This document shows, piece by piece, positions 21,901-31,745 of a stretch of 39,651 nt of DNA (positions are counted from its first letter, which is position 1; every line of letters begins with the position of its first letter). The stretch covers positions 5,843 through 45,493 of the forward strand of contig JADGJC010000313.1 of assembly GCA_027596075.1 (NCBI GenBank), read 5' to 3'. Position numbers and translations under genes: made by a program. The notes beneath the pieces were generated by a model. The model was given only the letters and a program-made list of their open reading frames with translations. It was not told the DNA's origin and did not search any database. Origin of the DNA: Rhizophlyctis rosea (Eukaryota > Chytridiomycota > Chytridiomycetes > Rhizophlyctidales > Rhizophlyctidaceae).

Positions 21901-24900
21901 TACGGCAGCAGCACCCAACAAAAACGCCTCCAAACTATCCGGCTTCTCTTGGCGGACTTTCTGCGCCCAAGTCACCTCTGCTTCCTTCTTTCCTTCCTTC
22001 CACTCCTCTACTTCCTTTTCGAGACTCTCTACTTCCTTCAGAGCAGAGTCCAAGATGGTTGTGAAGGTGTCAATGACACGATTGATGTCCGCTCCAGCAT
22101 CGACCAAGAGTTTCACGCATTGATGTTGGCCCGCCGTGGCAGCTTTCGCGAGGGCTGTATGCGGGAGCGTAGATTGCAGGATCTTCGGGTCGGACTTGTA
22201 TTTATAGTTGATCTCCCAAAGATTGATGTTCTTCGTCTGGCTGTGTTTGATCAAGTCTTTGCACGCCGCAAGGGATGGATCGGCCTGCATATAGAGAAGA
22301 TAAAGAATGAGAATTTAATGAATTGCACTTTTTTACAAGTGGAATGCACACTGGCAGAAAGCCATACCTGGCCACCAGCCTTCAACAATCCATTCAAGAC
22401 TTTCACCCTCCCATTGGTCGCAGCCAAGTAAACGGGGCTGAAGTAACTGGTATTCAGGACATTCAGCGATCCCTTCAACAGCACATGCCACTCCTTCAAC
22501 AATGTCAATATCAAATCGTCTTTTTCATCGTTGACTAGTAAATGCAGAAGCGTGTTTCGAGTATCGTCAAGCTGCAAATAAGGTTACGACTCCCGATTTC
22601 TTCAAAAATAACTGAAATCAATACATACCGGGATAGGAACTTTGGCTTCCGCAAGAACACGAATGACCTCCAATCCAGCTTCCGGCTCCGCCGCGAGTGT
22701 GGCAAGATAGTACGTAGTGTACGACGAGTTTGTGCCTCGGTAGGAAGCTTCATTCAGGAATTCGCCACGATAACCAATTTCTATAGGTGTGGAAACATCA
22801 ATGACCATTGACCAAAACATGACAGCCTCGGAGAGGATGCTCACTGTATTTCACAACCTGCTTCCCAGTCGCCCCATGCTCCAACAAAACCTTTACAACA
22901 TCCCTATGCCCATGGAAGCACGCAAAATGCAATGGCGACATTTTGAAATCCCAGTCAACAAAGCTCAGATCAATGATGTCATCTTCTTTCTCTTCGTCAG
23001 CGTCTTCCTCCCCAGTTTTCTCTTCATCTTGAGTGGATTCCGACGGCTTCTTGACCTTTTCGTAGTCATCGTCTTCGCTCAGGTCATCATGTGTTACGGA
23101 TTCATATTCTGCTTCGGGAGGTTCTTCTTCTGCGGCAATGTCATCCCCGGCAGCGTCATCATCCTCATCCTCGTCAGCATCCTCATCATCTGCAGTAGTA
23201 GGCTCTTCTCCTGAAGCAGGCTTCTTCGCACCATCAGCATCAGCAGTCCCATTTTCCCTCGCTTCCTTCTCCTCAACATTTGCTTTATTCTTCTTCAAAA
23301 TCATCTCCACAATCTCCAGGAACCCATACTGAGCCGCAACATGCAGTGCCGTCCTCCCATCCGGCAATGTGTAACTGATTCTAGCACCCCGGCCAATGAG
23401 TTCCGCCACGACCTTCTTCGCATTACAGAATGTAGCAAACTGCAAAAGTGTGCGACCCGTCCAGTCGCGTTTGTTTACATCAAAGCCTTGCTCGTCTATG
23501 ATTCTACCAACAGCAAGGTGGTCGTCTCGCGTGATCGCTTGGAGGATGGAATCGAGTCCAGGGGGTATGTAGGCATCTTCGGTCCAGTCTTCATCCGTGA
23601 TGGGGTTGAAGGAACCGATTTGTTGGCGGCCGGGATTGTCGGAGATGAAGGTTAGTGGGCCAGAAACGTAGAGGTTTTGCTCTTCAGGGTCCCAGTCAGC
23701 AGGCAATGGTGGGCATTGGCCACAACAATCTTCAAAGATGTCGGCCATCGTTCCATAAAAGGTAGGGTGCTGAGTGGAAGTCAGTCATATGTATGCCCGG
23801 CATCACTAAGGATCAAGCTTGTCCTCTTACCTGGTGGTGGCGACTTTTTCGCCACTTATGCATAAGGTACGGATTATTCAACATGAAATCCTTCTTATGC
23901 GCAAGCTTCCGCAAGCGCTTTGCAGTCCACTTGGGACCCCAAGCCAAAAGCACCGATTGATAATCGTTCGCGTCCACTTCCGAAGCTCTCAAATCACCGG
24001 ACCTGGCATACGCCAAACTAGCGTAGTTCCCAGCATTCTCATGCGGTGGGCGAAGTTTCCGCCTCCTTTGGTTTTCTTTGAAACTCAACCGCTTCTGTTG
24101 ATCGCGCAAAGCTTCCAGGACGAGCAGGCGGGCTAGACCGTTAACTTTGTTGTAGCTGCGCTCAAAGATTTGAGGGTCTACACGGGAGCGGTCAATGGAG
24201 GGGACGTGGATTTCGAATCCTCGGACAGCGTATTTTGCGAGGCTGAAAGAATATGTCAGAAATCGATATGAATCTTAAATAAGTTGATTAATTGGGTTTT
24301 ACTTTACCGCATTTCATAAGAAGGAGATCGCCGAGACATGTCAACTGAATTGGCCTGGGTGCCACGATGAATTCCGATGAATTCCGTCGGTCTTCAGGAC
24401 ACTGTCTTTCAAAACTGATCTCATACCTGAGAGACGATAGCAATATGGGCACGTCGTGTTGCCCAGGCTTGTGTACCATCAAAGCCTACACCACAGCAAT
24501 CAACATCGAAGCCCATGAGAATTTCGGCCGGTGATTTGTAAAGTCGCAGGACAATCTTGTAACTGGACTTTAGCATCCCTGCATGATGTCATTCCTCGCA
24601 GTTACCAAGCCATACCTGAACATGCCGATAAGGATATTGCGACACAATGGTAACGGCATGGGCGGTTCTGGAAGTTGGTATCAGCAATGAACATTCATTG
24701 GACACTGGCCTGACATTTGCATACCTGAAAACGGTGCTCTCAAATGGGCATGCATCAATGATGCAATTGTAGATCTGTTCCATCTTCAATTTGGCGCCTT
24801 GCTCGTCAAGCCCCCAGATGAAGAGATCAATGTCACTACCAGGATATTTTTCCCGGAAGTACTCGCGTCGTGAGGCAGGAGTGTCATGCTCGGGTGGGAC

Positions 24901-25532
24901 TGGGGCAAGGCATGCGAGCACCGAGCCACCAGCAGCGAAGATGTTTGTCCAGTCAAGGAACTGAAGTGAGCCTGCAGATGCATGAGCATTCACAATCATT
25001 CCTTGAATACTTGAGATGATTCTCAGCCACCTTCTGTGAAGATCCTCCAATTCAGTAAGAACTCCGCATTGTCAGCTACCATTGAAGTCCCAGTGTCAGC
25101 TCGGGCCTCAGCATCCAATGGCATGATAACTGCCTCCTAAAATGCCAAGGCAGAGGTCAGCCCCAGCGAAAAGTGACGCACACCACCCCACATATTCAAA
25201 CAAAAACACACCGGCATTTCCTCTTCACCCCAAGCATGCCATAGGGCTTGGTCTGCCGATTCATGGACTGGCAACAAGGAAGCGTATGGATCCTTGATCT
25301 TGGGATTGGCCACATCTTGAGCAAAGAGTTTACGGAATTCATTCTCCTTTGCCACAACGTCACTTTTGTGAAGTATTAGCATCATGAACGCAAGACTAGA
25401 GATGCAAATGACTTCCAAAATCCCAGTCAAATTTTACCTCAATAGCGCCTTGCGCTGAGGTGTATTCAAAGCTGCGGCAAAGATAGCCTTGTATTCCTTG
25501 TGAAGTGAGGCCGCCATCTCAAATTTTACCAT
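18983..25532 (-). CDS. giant ankyrin-repeat protein with N-terminal nucleotidyltransferase-like domain
   Basis: Sixteen exons, all phase-consistent: 25532-25438, 25362-25212, 25136-25031, 24971-24725, 24667-24616, 24555-24427, 24354-24308, 24242-23831, 23769-22845, 22780-22629, 22571-22368, 22284-20895, 20822-20729, 20657-20613, 20538-19747, 19664-18983; introns 57-83 nt; about 1,840 residues. Residues ~118-260 contain FAAGGSVLACL, then GSDIDLFIWG (Asp164, Asp166), THAVTIVSQYPYRH-like sequence and ILMGFDVDCCGVGFDG (Asp234/Asp236), the layout of a DNA-polymerase-beta-type nucleotidyltransferase (G-S ... D-x-D ... D). Next come a conserved basic region, HPTFYGT and a Cys-rich DCCGQCPP, then ankyrin repeats (for example GRTALHVAAQYGFLEIVEMI; SPLHFACFHGHRDVVKVLL; TPLHVAAYRGHAEVVELLL) broken by long acidic linkers. 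Ankyrin arrays bind proteins; the enzymatic role of the N-domain is inferred, and the substrate is unknown. Start could be 25517 instead. Confidence 0.88.
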
Positions 25533-25888
25533 TGAACACTGGCAATAATCAACCCGCTGATGTTCAAAGATGTAAGTATTAGGTTCGAGGGCAGGTGGGA
25601 GTTGAAAAAAAAAAAAAAAGGAAGATGGGGGTTGGAAATGTACCGACCTGTCAAAAGGCGAAGAAGTGTCAAATCCGCAGCGACCACGGCTCGTGTTGGC
25701 AACCCCTGCGCGCCACCGAATGTAAACAAACCACTTCCAACCAGATTGGACTGTTGGCCGGAACCACTTTGCCACATCCACATGGGTCTTGTGGGTTCCC
25801 CTGTTCCCCTTTCCTCTTTCAACCTCCCCCCATCTTCCTCCTGTCTTACCCCCCATCCGTCGGCCACACCCATCAAAACTGGAGAACA
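25533..25888. promoter_or_regulatory. divergent promoter, NTase-ankyrin (-) / SEC12 (+)
   Basis: 356 bp between start codons, so both promoters and 5' UTRs must share it unless there are upstream noncoding exons. It contains a run of 15 A at 25605-25619, a nucleosome-disfavouring poly(dA:dT) tract of the kind common in fungal promoters, and C/T-rich sequence just before the SEC12 start. No TATA box is obvious. Confidence 0.45.
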
Positions 25889-27729
25889 ATGACGGTGACG
25901 ACGAAGAGACATACTCTCGGGTTCCCAGCCTTCGCCGTTGCGTTTGGTCCGAAGAAGCCGCGTCTCATCATTGGTGGTGGTGGTGGTGCTACGAAGGCCG
26001 GTGTGAAGAATGCTGTGGTATGAATCCGCTCACGTTTCCTATGCCTCGATCATCTCAACTGACTGTGAATACGACTCACAGATTGTGTACGATTTGGATG
26101 AGGAGACACTAAATCTCAAGCAACTTGCTGAACACCAATTCTCAAAGCAAGAGGATGGATGCATGAGCATAGGGGTACATCCAAAGGTTCGCGTTGGTTC
26201 CCACGCGTGGGTCTTGGTACTTTTGGGAAAAGGCAACATACTGAACGCGAGAAAAACAGGAAAAGATCCTTGCAGCAGGAGTGAACAGCGCTGAAGAACT
26301 CGTCAAAGCCGGACAAAACCAGAATTGTCGGATATTACAGTTGAAAAGTGACAAGTGCGTGTTGCAACATCACTACCATCATGTTCCCCGCAGAGAGAAT
26401 GCCATTACTTACCAACATGCGCCTTGAAATGATAGACTGATACAAATGAAAGCCGTCCAGACTCTCAGCAGTCTTGATTCCTTCAATCATCAAGTAAGCA
26501 CTCGTTCTTAAATCTGCCCTTGCCATGATGGCCATTCACTTATACACGCTGGGTTGCAGAAAGTCACGAAGTTCAGCGCAGATGGAAAATTCCTTCTCAC
26601 AGCCACTACGGACGGCCAGGTAAGTGTCAATGATCTTCCATACTTTCCCCGTTACGAACATATCATCAATCTGCATTACGCAGGTTAAAGTTTTGACATG
26701 GCCGGATCTCAAAGAAGCGAAAACCTGTCGAAACAGTGAAGATGGTTCTCAGGAGATTGTGGATGCGGATATTGATACGACCGGCAATATGGTGCGCAAA
26801 ATAGATGATGCAAGACATTTCGTAGAATGAAAGCGAACAAATTCTGACATGATTTAACCACCAGATCGCCTCAGCATCATCCAAGACGTGTATTGTATTT
26901 GACAGGGCAACTGGCAAAAGGCTATGGGGGCGAGATGACGCATTGATCGATAGCAGTACACGCGGAGAGTTTAGGGCAGTGAGGTAAAGATCATGCTAGA
27001 TCGATGGAAGGTCATTGCAATGTCGATGGTTGACGATGTTCCTACAGGTTCGGATTGGGTGAATCAGAAGGGTCCCTCTTCATGGTGGTGAACGTGAAAC
27101 AGCCGAAGAAGAAGATGGCGCTCATCACCAAATGGACGACGGGCAAGTGGGAGAGACAGAGGCGGACCATAGTAAAGGCGCCCATCACGGCGTTCACCAT
27201 CAGGTACCGGGAATAACTTCATATATCCCTGCGTGCATACTGAATCTCCAACTCACCTCTTTTCCTTAATCAGTGACGACGGCAGATTACTGGGCTTCGG
27301 AGCAGCGGATTTGAGCGTGACGGTTTTATCGGCCCGGACCTTGCGGGTAAAGATGGTTAGGCTGGGTGCAAGCTTGTAGCGATGCTAATAGCATGCATCC
27401 GATAGACAATACTAAGAATTAAAGACGTTCACGGCTTCCCCGTCACGTCTTTGGCGTTCAGCCCTGGCGGGGCAGCAATCGTCAGCGCGTCGGCGGATGG
27501 GACATGCCATGTTGCGAGAATTCCCGAGGAGAGCGGTATGCACTACTCCCTCGCTTTCATATTGATGTCGGGCGACACTCACTATCCAACTTTCATTACA
27601 GGAGTGAAGAGGTTCTACGTCGTATGGCTTACGTTACTGGTGATACTACTGGGATTCATCGTCTTCATGGTCCTGGTGGATGAAGGGGCAGAAGTGAGTC
27701 CTGGTCCTGGAGTGAAGGATGAATTGTAA
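25889..27729 (+). CDS. SEC12: SEC12/PREB-type Sar1 guanine-nucleotide exchange factor, KDEL-terminated
   Basis: Loads Sar1 with GTP on the ER to start COPII coat assembly. Eleven exons: 25889-26017, 26082-26186, 26260-26354, 26469-26493, 26560-26619, 26684-26791, 26865-26983, 27048-27203, 27274-27346, 27406-27535, 27602-27729; introns 59-114 nt; 375 residues. Family marks: FPAFAVAF then GGGGGATKAGVKNAV (residues 29-43), corresponding to the Sec12 K-loop region with the conserved Asn (N41). WD-type blades follow (MSIGVHPK, KVTKFSADGKFLLTATTDGQ, SLAFSPGGAAIVSASADG). A single transmembrane helix spans residues ~339-359 (WLTLLVILLGFIVFMVLV), then a 16-residue tail ending VKDEL. With a cytosolic beta-propeller, the tail is lumenal, so KDEL can act as a retrieval signal. 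Exon 4 has a tandem CAGCAG acceptor (26467-26471) giving a one-residue option. Confidence 0.93.
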
Positions 27730-28001
27730 GAGTGGGCATGTGTAAGCGGGGTATGGAAAAGGTGAGGATTGCAATCTGATACCAGTGCGGATGTTGGATG
27801 CAGAATGATTTGTGTTGCATTTACGTTTACTATGCATATGTAATGAGAAAACAAGGCAAAAGCATTTGTACTTAGCACTATGAGGTATTCTTGCACAGTG
27901 TGCGGTGTTGAGAGTTGAAGGCATACGGACGTCTTATTATTGTATCCATCACTTCACCATCTGGTACCGAAAGGCTCCGACCAATCCATCCCACCACACA
28001 G

Positions 28002-29310
28002 TCATTCGAACCACCGCCAACGAAGATGGCTTTCACCCCCCGCCCCCGTCCTCCTCCCAGCTTCATCAGCCGGATAATCAATCATCGTGAAGTAATACCC
28101 CCTCCTATTCGCAAAAAACAGCTCCCTCTCGACCCCAACTTCCTCCGCCTTCTCCTGCCTCCTCAGCTCCCGCCAAACCCGGTCATCCTCCAAATCCTTC
28201 TCCCTCATTACATACCATTTAAAATCCGAGTGAAGTAAATGAGTGTATACTCGTGTCCTAGGATCAAAGATAGCTATCCCTACTTCTTCCCCGTCATCGA
28301 ATGTTTTACGCCAGATCATCCAGTCGTCTGCTTTTGGGCTGTCGCATGTGAGATCTTCGTCGCTTATGACCCAGGGAAGTGGTAGAGGAGGTTTAGTTTC
28401 ATGTCAAATACTAGGGTTGACTGGAGCGTGGAGTTGTGTAGGAGGATGATGAATCTGGTGACGGTGATGGACCAGTTGTCTGATGGGGGGAGGTTATAGG
28501 TGGCTAGCTGGACCTTATCGGCGAGATGCGTGAGGGTGAGCTGGGAAGGTGGGCTTCCGGTGACTTGGGCAAAGACGGTTTCGTTGAATGAGAAGGGGGA
28601 TGAGGTGATGACAATGGGTTCCGCATTGTCAATGGGCCAAACGGCTGAATGGTTCCAACCATGCGAAGCGGAGATGTAATATCCACAAATTGTGGCGGCT
28701 AAGGGGAAATCTGCTTGTTGAGCGATGAGAGCACCTGTGTCCCAGTTTTCAAAGGAATATGCCGGACAAGTCCTGCTGCATGAGAGTGGATGTTCGTTTG
28801 AAGTTTGCGGGTGCGACGTTGGGGATGGAGCGGGCGGTAGCTTTGGTCTCGGTGAAAATGTGGTCAATGAAGGTTTCGGGGTGTGTCTGATAGTCAGCGT
28901 CAAGAGGGACTTCTGTTTGTACAACAACCTGGCCATCAGGTCGTACACCCAGAGGATCACAACGTAGTCCATTCTCGAAGAGACGGGAAGTAACATCCCT
29001 GGTCACGCTGTTCAAAGCCTCCAACCTGAACCTCTCCCACCACACCACCCTCAAATATGTCTATCGACCCGTTGGAGTCAACGCTCCATGGCCTACACCA
29101 CGCCCACCATAGAACCGCCACATCCCGCCAATTTTCCCGACCGTTAAGAGCGGGTAGACAACCTTCCGGAAAAGCGGTAATGAGCTTTGACTTCCAGATT
29201 TGTAGTTGGTGGCACCACCGTTTGCACACCCCTTCACATATCAAGAGGTCGGGGACTGAGACGTTGGGGTGGGAGAATAAGAGGAGGAGGAAGTCGGGGA
29301 GAGAGCTCAT
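28002..29310 (-). pseudogene. frameshifted F-box-like gene, relative of the 29916-31223 gene
   Basis: Four consecutive frame segments together line up with the intact neighbour over its whole length. Segment 1 starts at ATG 29310 (MSSLPDFLLLLFSHPNVSVP...VCKRWC, an F-box-like start) and includes FPEGCLPAL and DVAVLWWAWCRPW. The frame must change near 29000-29050, again near 28765-28790 (the first frame stops at 28749), and again near 28365-28395 (stop at 28364), ending RTGAGG...LRWRWFE at 28002. The neighbour has no intron there, and no 57-83-nt intron with GT/AG ends fits these sites, so single-base indels are the simpler reading. Codons on each side are well conserved, so the damage is recent or is assembly error. 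Function of the family is unknown, probably ubiquitin-ligase substrate adaptors. Confidence 0.75.
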
Positions 29311-29915
29311 TGGATGGTGGAACTTGCAGTTGCGATATCTGTTGGTGAGTAATTGAGAAGTTCGCGTATATGCTTAGATGTTTTTATGTTGGTGGATGAC
29401 GATCAGAATGAAGAGGTCAACCTTTATTCTCGTGGTTTGTTGTTTTCAGTCATTTAACCTTTTCGAGATTGATGCGGTGGCACAGATCAGGGTCCATAAG
29501 GGTCCAAAGGCACACTCAATACCGTAAAACACCGTATGACCCGATGTCGAGCGTGATCAGTAGCTGCATAGCTCAAGCCGCACACTGCTTGACCGCAACC
29601 CAACTTGGGTTGCATTTGAGGCACGCGACTTGTTGTTTACAGCGGAGGTGACACGCATCCGCGTCGACGGTGATATCGGGCAAAATAGTGTTTTACGGTA
29701 CAACAGTGGTACGCAAATATTTCACGATTTTGGCCCTACCGGTTCCTGCCTCTTCATGAACCCCGTTTTGCAAGATACTGAAAACATAGGTTTGCGTTCG
29801 CAGGAAGGCTTCCATGGGACTTGATGTACTTCCACCTGCTAATGAGTTGCAGACTATACAGTCAGCGCCAGTCTATGATCCACTGTTTTGCTATCCTTGA
29901 TTCTCTCGATATACG
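29311..29915. other. intergenic between tandem F-box-like genes
   Basis: 605 bp with the promoter of the broken gene and the 3' flank of the intact one. It is largely occupied by the MITE-like element at 29522-29698. No other gene is seen. Confidence 0.5.
29522..29698. mobile_element. MITE-like element with mariner-style ends
   Basis: 177 bp bounded by inverted repeats: CCGTAAAACAC at 29522-29532 and its exact complement at 29688-29698. The similarity extends inward to about 27 bp with 21 matches, including a shared CCCGAT block. TA dinucleotides flank both ends (29520-29521 and 29699-29700), as expected for Tc1/mariner-type TA target duplication. Reading the TA as part of the ends instead, the next three bases are CAA on both sides, which would be a 3-bp duplication. 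No transposase is encoded, so it is a non-autonomous copy. I saw no second copy in this window. Confidence 0.7.
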
Positions 29916-31223
29916 TCATTCCACCCAACGCCAATACAGCCGGGTTTTCCCTCCTGCCCCAGTTCTTTTGCCCTCCTCGTCAACCGGATACTCTATCGTA
30001 GTAAGATAGTAGCCCCTCTTGTAGTCGTCATTGTCAGAAAGTCCGAAGATCTCTTCAATTGATTCCCCCTCCTTCTTATCAGCAAGCGCCAATGTTTCAG
30101 GACGCGGCCGTCGATGGTACACTCGAGTCTTGGGATCAAAAAACGCAAAACCAATATCCGCCCATTCGTGATCACACTCCATACGCCGCATCCCCCAGTC
30201 ATCTACGTCCATCCCCCAAAACCGATCCCCAAGTCCCTCATCGCGCATCCGAGTAGAAAGCTTGTAGAGGAGGTTCAATTTCATATCAAAAACCCAGATG
30301 TGTCTGGTGAAATGATTGACCAGAACTACATTGAATCTTGTAAGGTCTATGACCCAAATGTCGGATTCGCTTTGCGGAAGGTCGTACGTGGCGATTTGAG
30401 TTCTATCGATTAGGCGTGTCAGAGTCAAACGACATGGATGTGGATTTGGGTCGAGCTTTGCGCAAATAGTTTCATTGACGACGAAAATTGACCCCGTGGT
30501 GATGCGACTCGACAGGTTTTTGACGGAGAAAAGGTCCCAACTACGGTGATCGTGTAGCATTGTGATGTGGTTTCCACATAGGGTGGAGTCATACGGCACG
30601 TCGGGTTGTTGTGCAATCAGACTGCCCGAATCCCAATCTTCGTAGGTAACAGTTTTGTTGTTAATGTTGGGTTGCCGGACAAGGATGGACGTACGCAGGA
30701 ATTCTACGTGCTCGACATCGGTGACTGTACGGGCGGTTGCCTTCGTTTCGGTGAAAACGGTGTCGATGGAGCACAGAGGCTTATCGTATCGGCGAACGAC
30801 GACTTGGCCATCAGGTCGGCAGCCCTTCGGCTCACAATCCAACGCACTTGTACGAATAACTGAAGTCATATCCCTCGTGAAGCCCCCACTCGTCCTTCCC
30901 AAAGTCTCTGCAACACCAATCTCCTCCACAACTTCCCCTGGAACTATAGTTATCCGATCCTCTGACGTAACAACCCAAGGTCTACACCAAGCCCACCACA
31001 AAACCGCTACATCTCTGTAAGTTTCCTGTCCATACAAAACCGGCAAACACCCCTCCGGAAACGCCGCAACGAGTTTCGACCTCCAGACTTCTTTCTGATG
31101 TCGCCGTATCAGCGTGCACCATTGTTTGCAGACGCGTTCGTACTTCAGGAGAGCGGGGACCGTGACGTCGGGATGGGAAAAGAATAGGATGAGGAAGTCG
31201 GGGAGGGTGAGAATGTCGGTCAT
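29916..31223 (-). CDS. F-box-like protein, lineage-specific family (intact copy)
   Basis: Single-exon frame; the first ATG is at 31223, giving 435 residues (the frame is open further upstream but without an ATG). The N-terminus ILTLPDFLILFFSHPDV, then LLKYERVCKQWC and WRSKLVAAFP, has the Leu-Pro start and VCKxW ending of an F-box, which binds Skp1 in SCF ubiquitin ligases. The remaining ~370 residues form a beta-rich region with recurring short strands (GQVVVRR, CRLTLTRLIDRTQIATYDL, IWVFDMKLNLLYKL) that may be a propeller-like substrate domain, ending RTGAGGKTRLYWRWVE. It shares most blocks with the broken copy at 28002-29310. F-box assignment is from the motif; the target is unknown. A 41-bp tandem repeat lies just upstream of its start. 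Confidence 0.75.
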   Translation of the reverse strand: MTDILTLPDFLILFFSHPDVTVPALLKYERVCKQWCTLIRRHQKEVWRSKLVAAFPEGCLPVLYGQETYRDVAVLWWAWCRPWVVTSEDRITIVPGEVVEEIGVAETLGRTSGGFTRDMTSVIRTSALDCEPKGCRPDGQVVVRRYDKPLCSIDTVFTETKATARTVTDVEHVEFLRTSILVRQPNINNKTVTYEDWDSGSLIAQQPDVPYDSTLCGNHITMLHDHRSWDLFSVKNLSSRITTGSIFVVNETICAKLDPNPHPCRLTLTRLIDRTQIATYDLPQSESDIWVIDLTRFNVVLVNHFTRHIWVFDMKLNLLYKLSTRMRDEGLGDRFWGMDVDDWGMRRMECDHEWADIGFAFFDPKTRVYHRRPRPETLALADKKEGESIEEIFGLSDNDDYKRGYYLTTIEYPVDEEGKRTGAGGKTRLYWRWVE

Positions 31224-31243
31224 GCTGAATGTAGGGATGTCGG

Positions 31244-31345
31244 CGTTTGGTGGGACGGGTGAAAGCAAGGCTTTCGTTGTGGGGTGTTTGGTGGGACGGG
31301 TGAAAGTAAGGCTTTCGTTGTGGGGTGTTTGGTGGGATGAGTTGA
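31244..31345. repeat. 41-bp tandem repeat, about 2.5 copies
   Basis: Units start at 31244, 31285 and 31326 with gtttggtgggacgggtgaaag. The first two differ by a single base, and the third is partial and diverged. The array begins about 20 bp upstream of the F-box gene ATG, so it lies in its 5' UTR or core promoter. Confidence 0.85.
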
Positions 31346-31745
31346 AGCAAACGGTCGAGGATAACGCTATTCAGCGGCTCTCTGCCTGTCAAAATTTATA
31401 CGGTCAGTTTGACTCTCTTGGAAAGTCATGCACTGTCCGGTCAGGTTTCTGTAGAACTTACAAAGATCAGATTGTGCGAAAATGTTTGGTGGGAAGGAAG
31501 GCTGGGAAGGCTGGCGATTTTGTTTCTCACAGAGAGCACGCAAAGGGCCGGTGGCCATTTGACCATACCTGGCTTGATGAAGTGGCGCTCTCATTGGGGT
31601 CATTGGGATGCAATCATTCCCACACTTCGCACAAAGCACACATAACTGCAACCAAAGGGAAAACAATCAAAGACGGTGGATTAATCGAACGCTAAAGGAC
31701 ACTAGGCATCAAGCCATAGGATTTGAGTTGTCCATCCAATCTAGC
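31346..31745. other. intergenic, F-box-like gene to DWW-repeat gene
   Basis: 400 bp holding the upstream region of the F-box-like gene and the 3' flank of the DWW gene. Frames up to about 190 codons cross it on the plus strand, but they overlap the F-box gene and its repeats and show no domain. Confidence 0.4.

Noticed and set aside
20848..23748. Reading the ankyrin region as several separate genes
   Set aside because: Every break coincides with a GT-AG intron of 57-83 nt that keeps phase, and ankyrin repeats continue across the joins.
24589..25050. Alternative frame reading through as DLHRRWLRIISSIQG before the NTase domain
   Set aside because: It is the 59-nt intron 25030-24972 read in frame; splicing instead joins IFTEG to SLQFLDW, which continues the domain smoothly.
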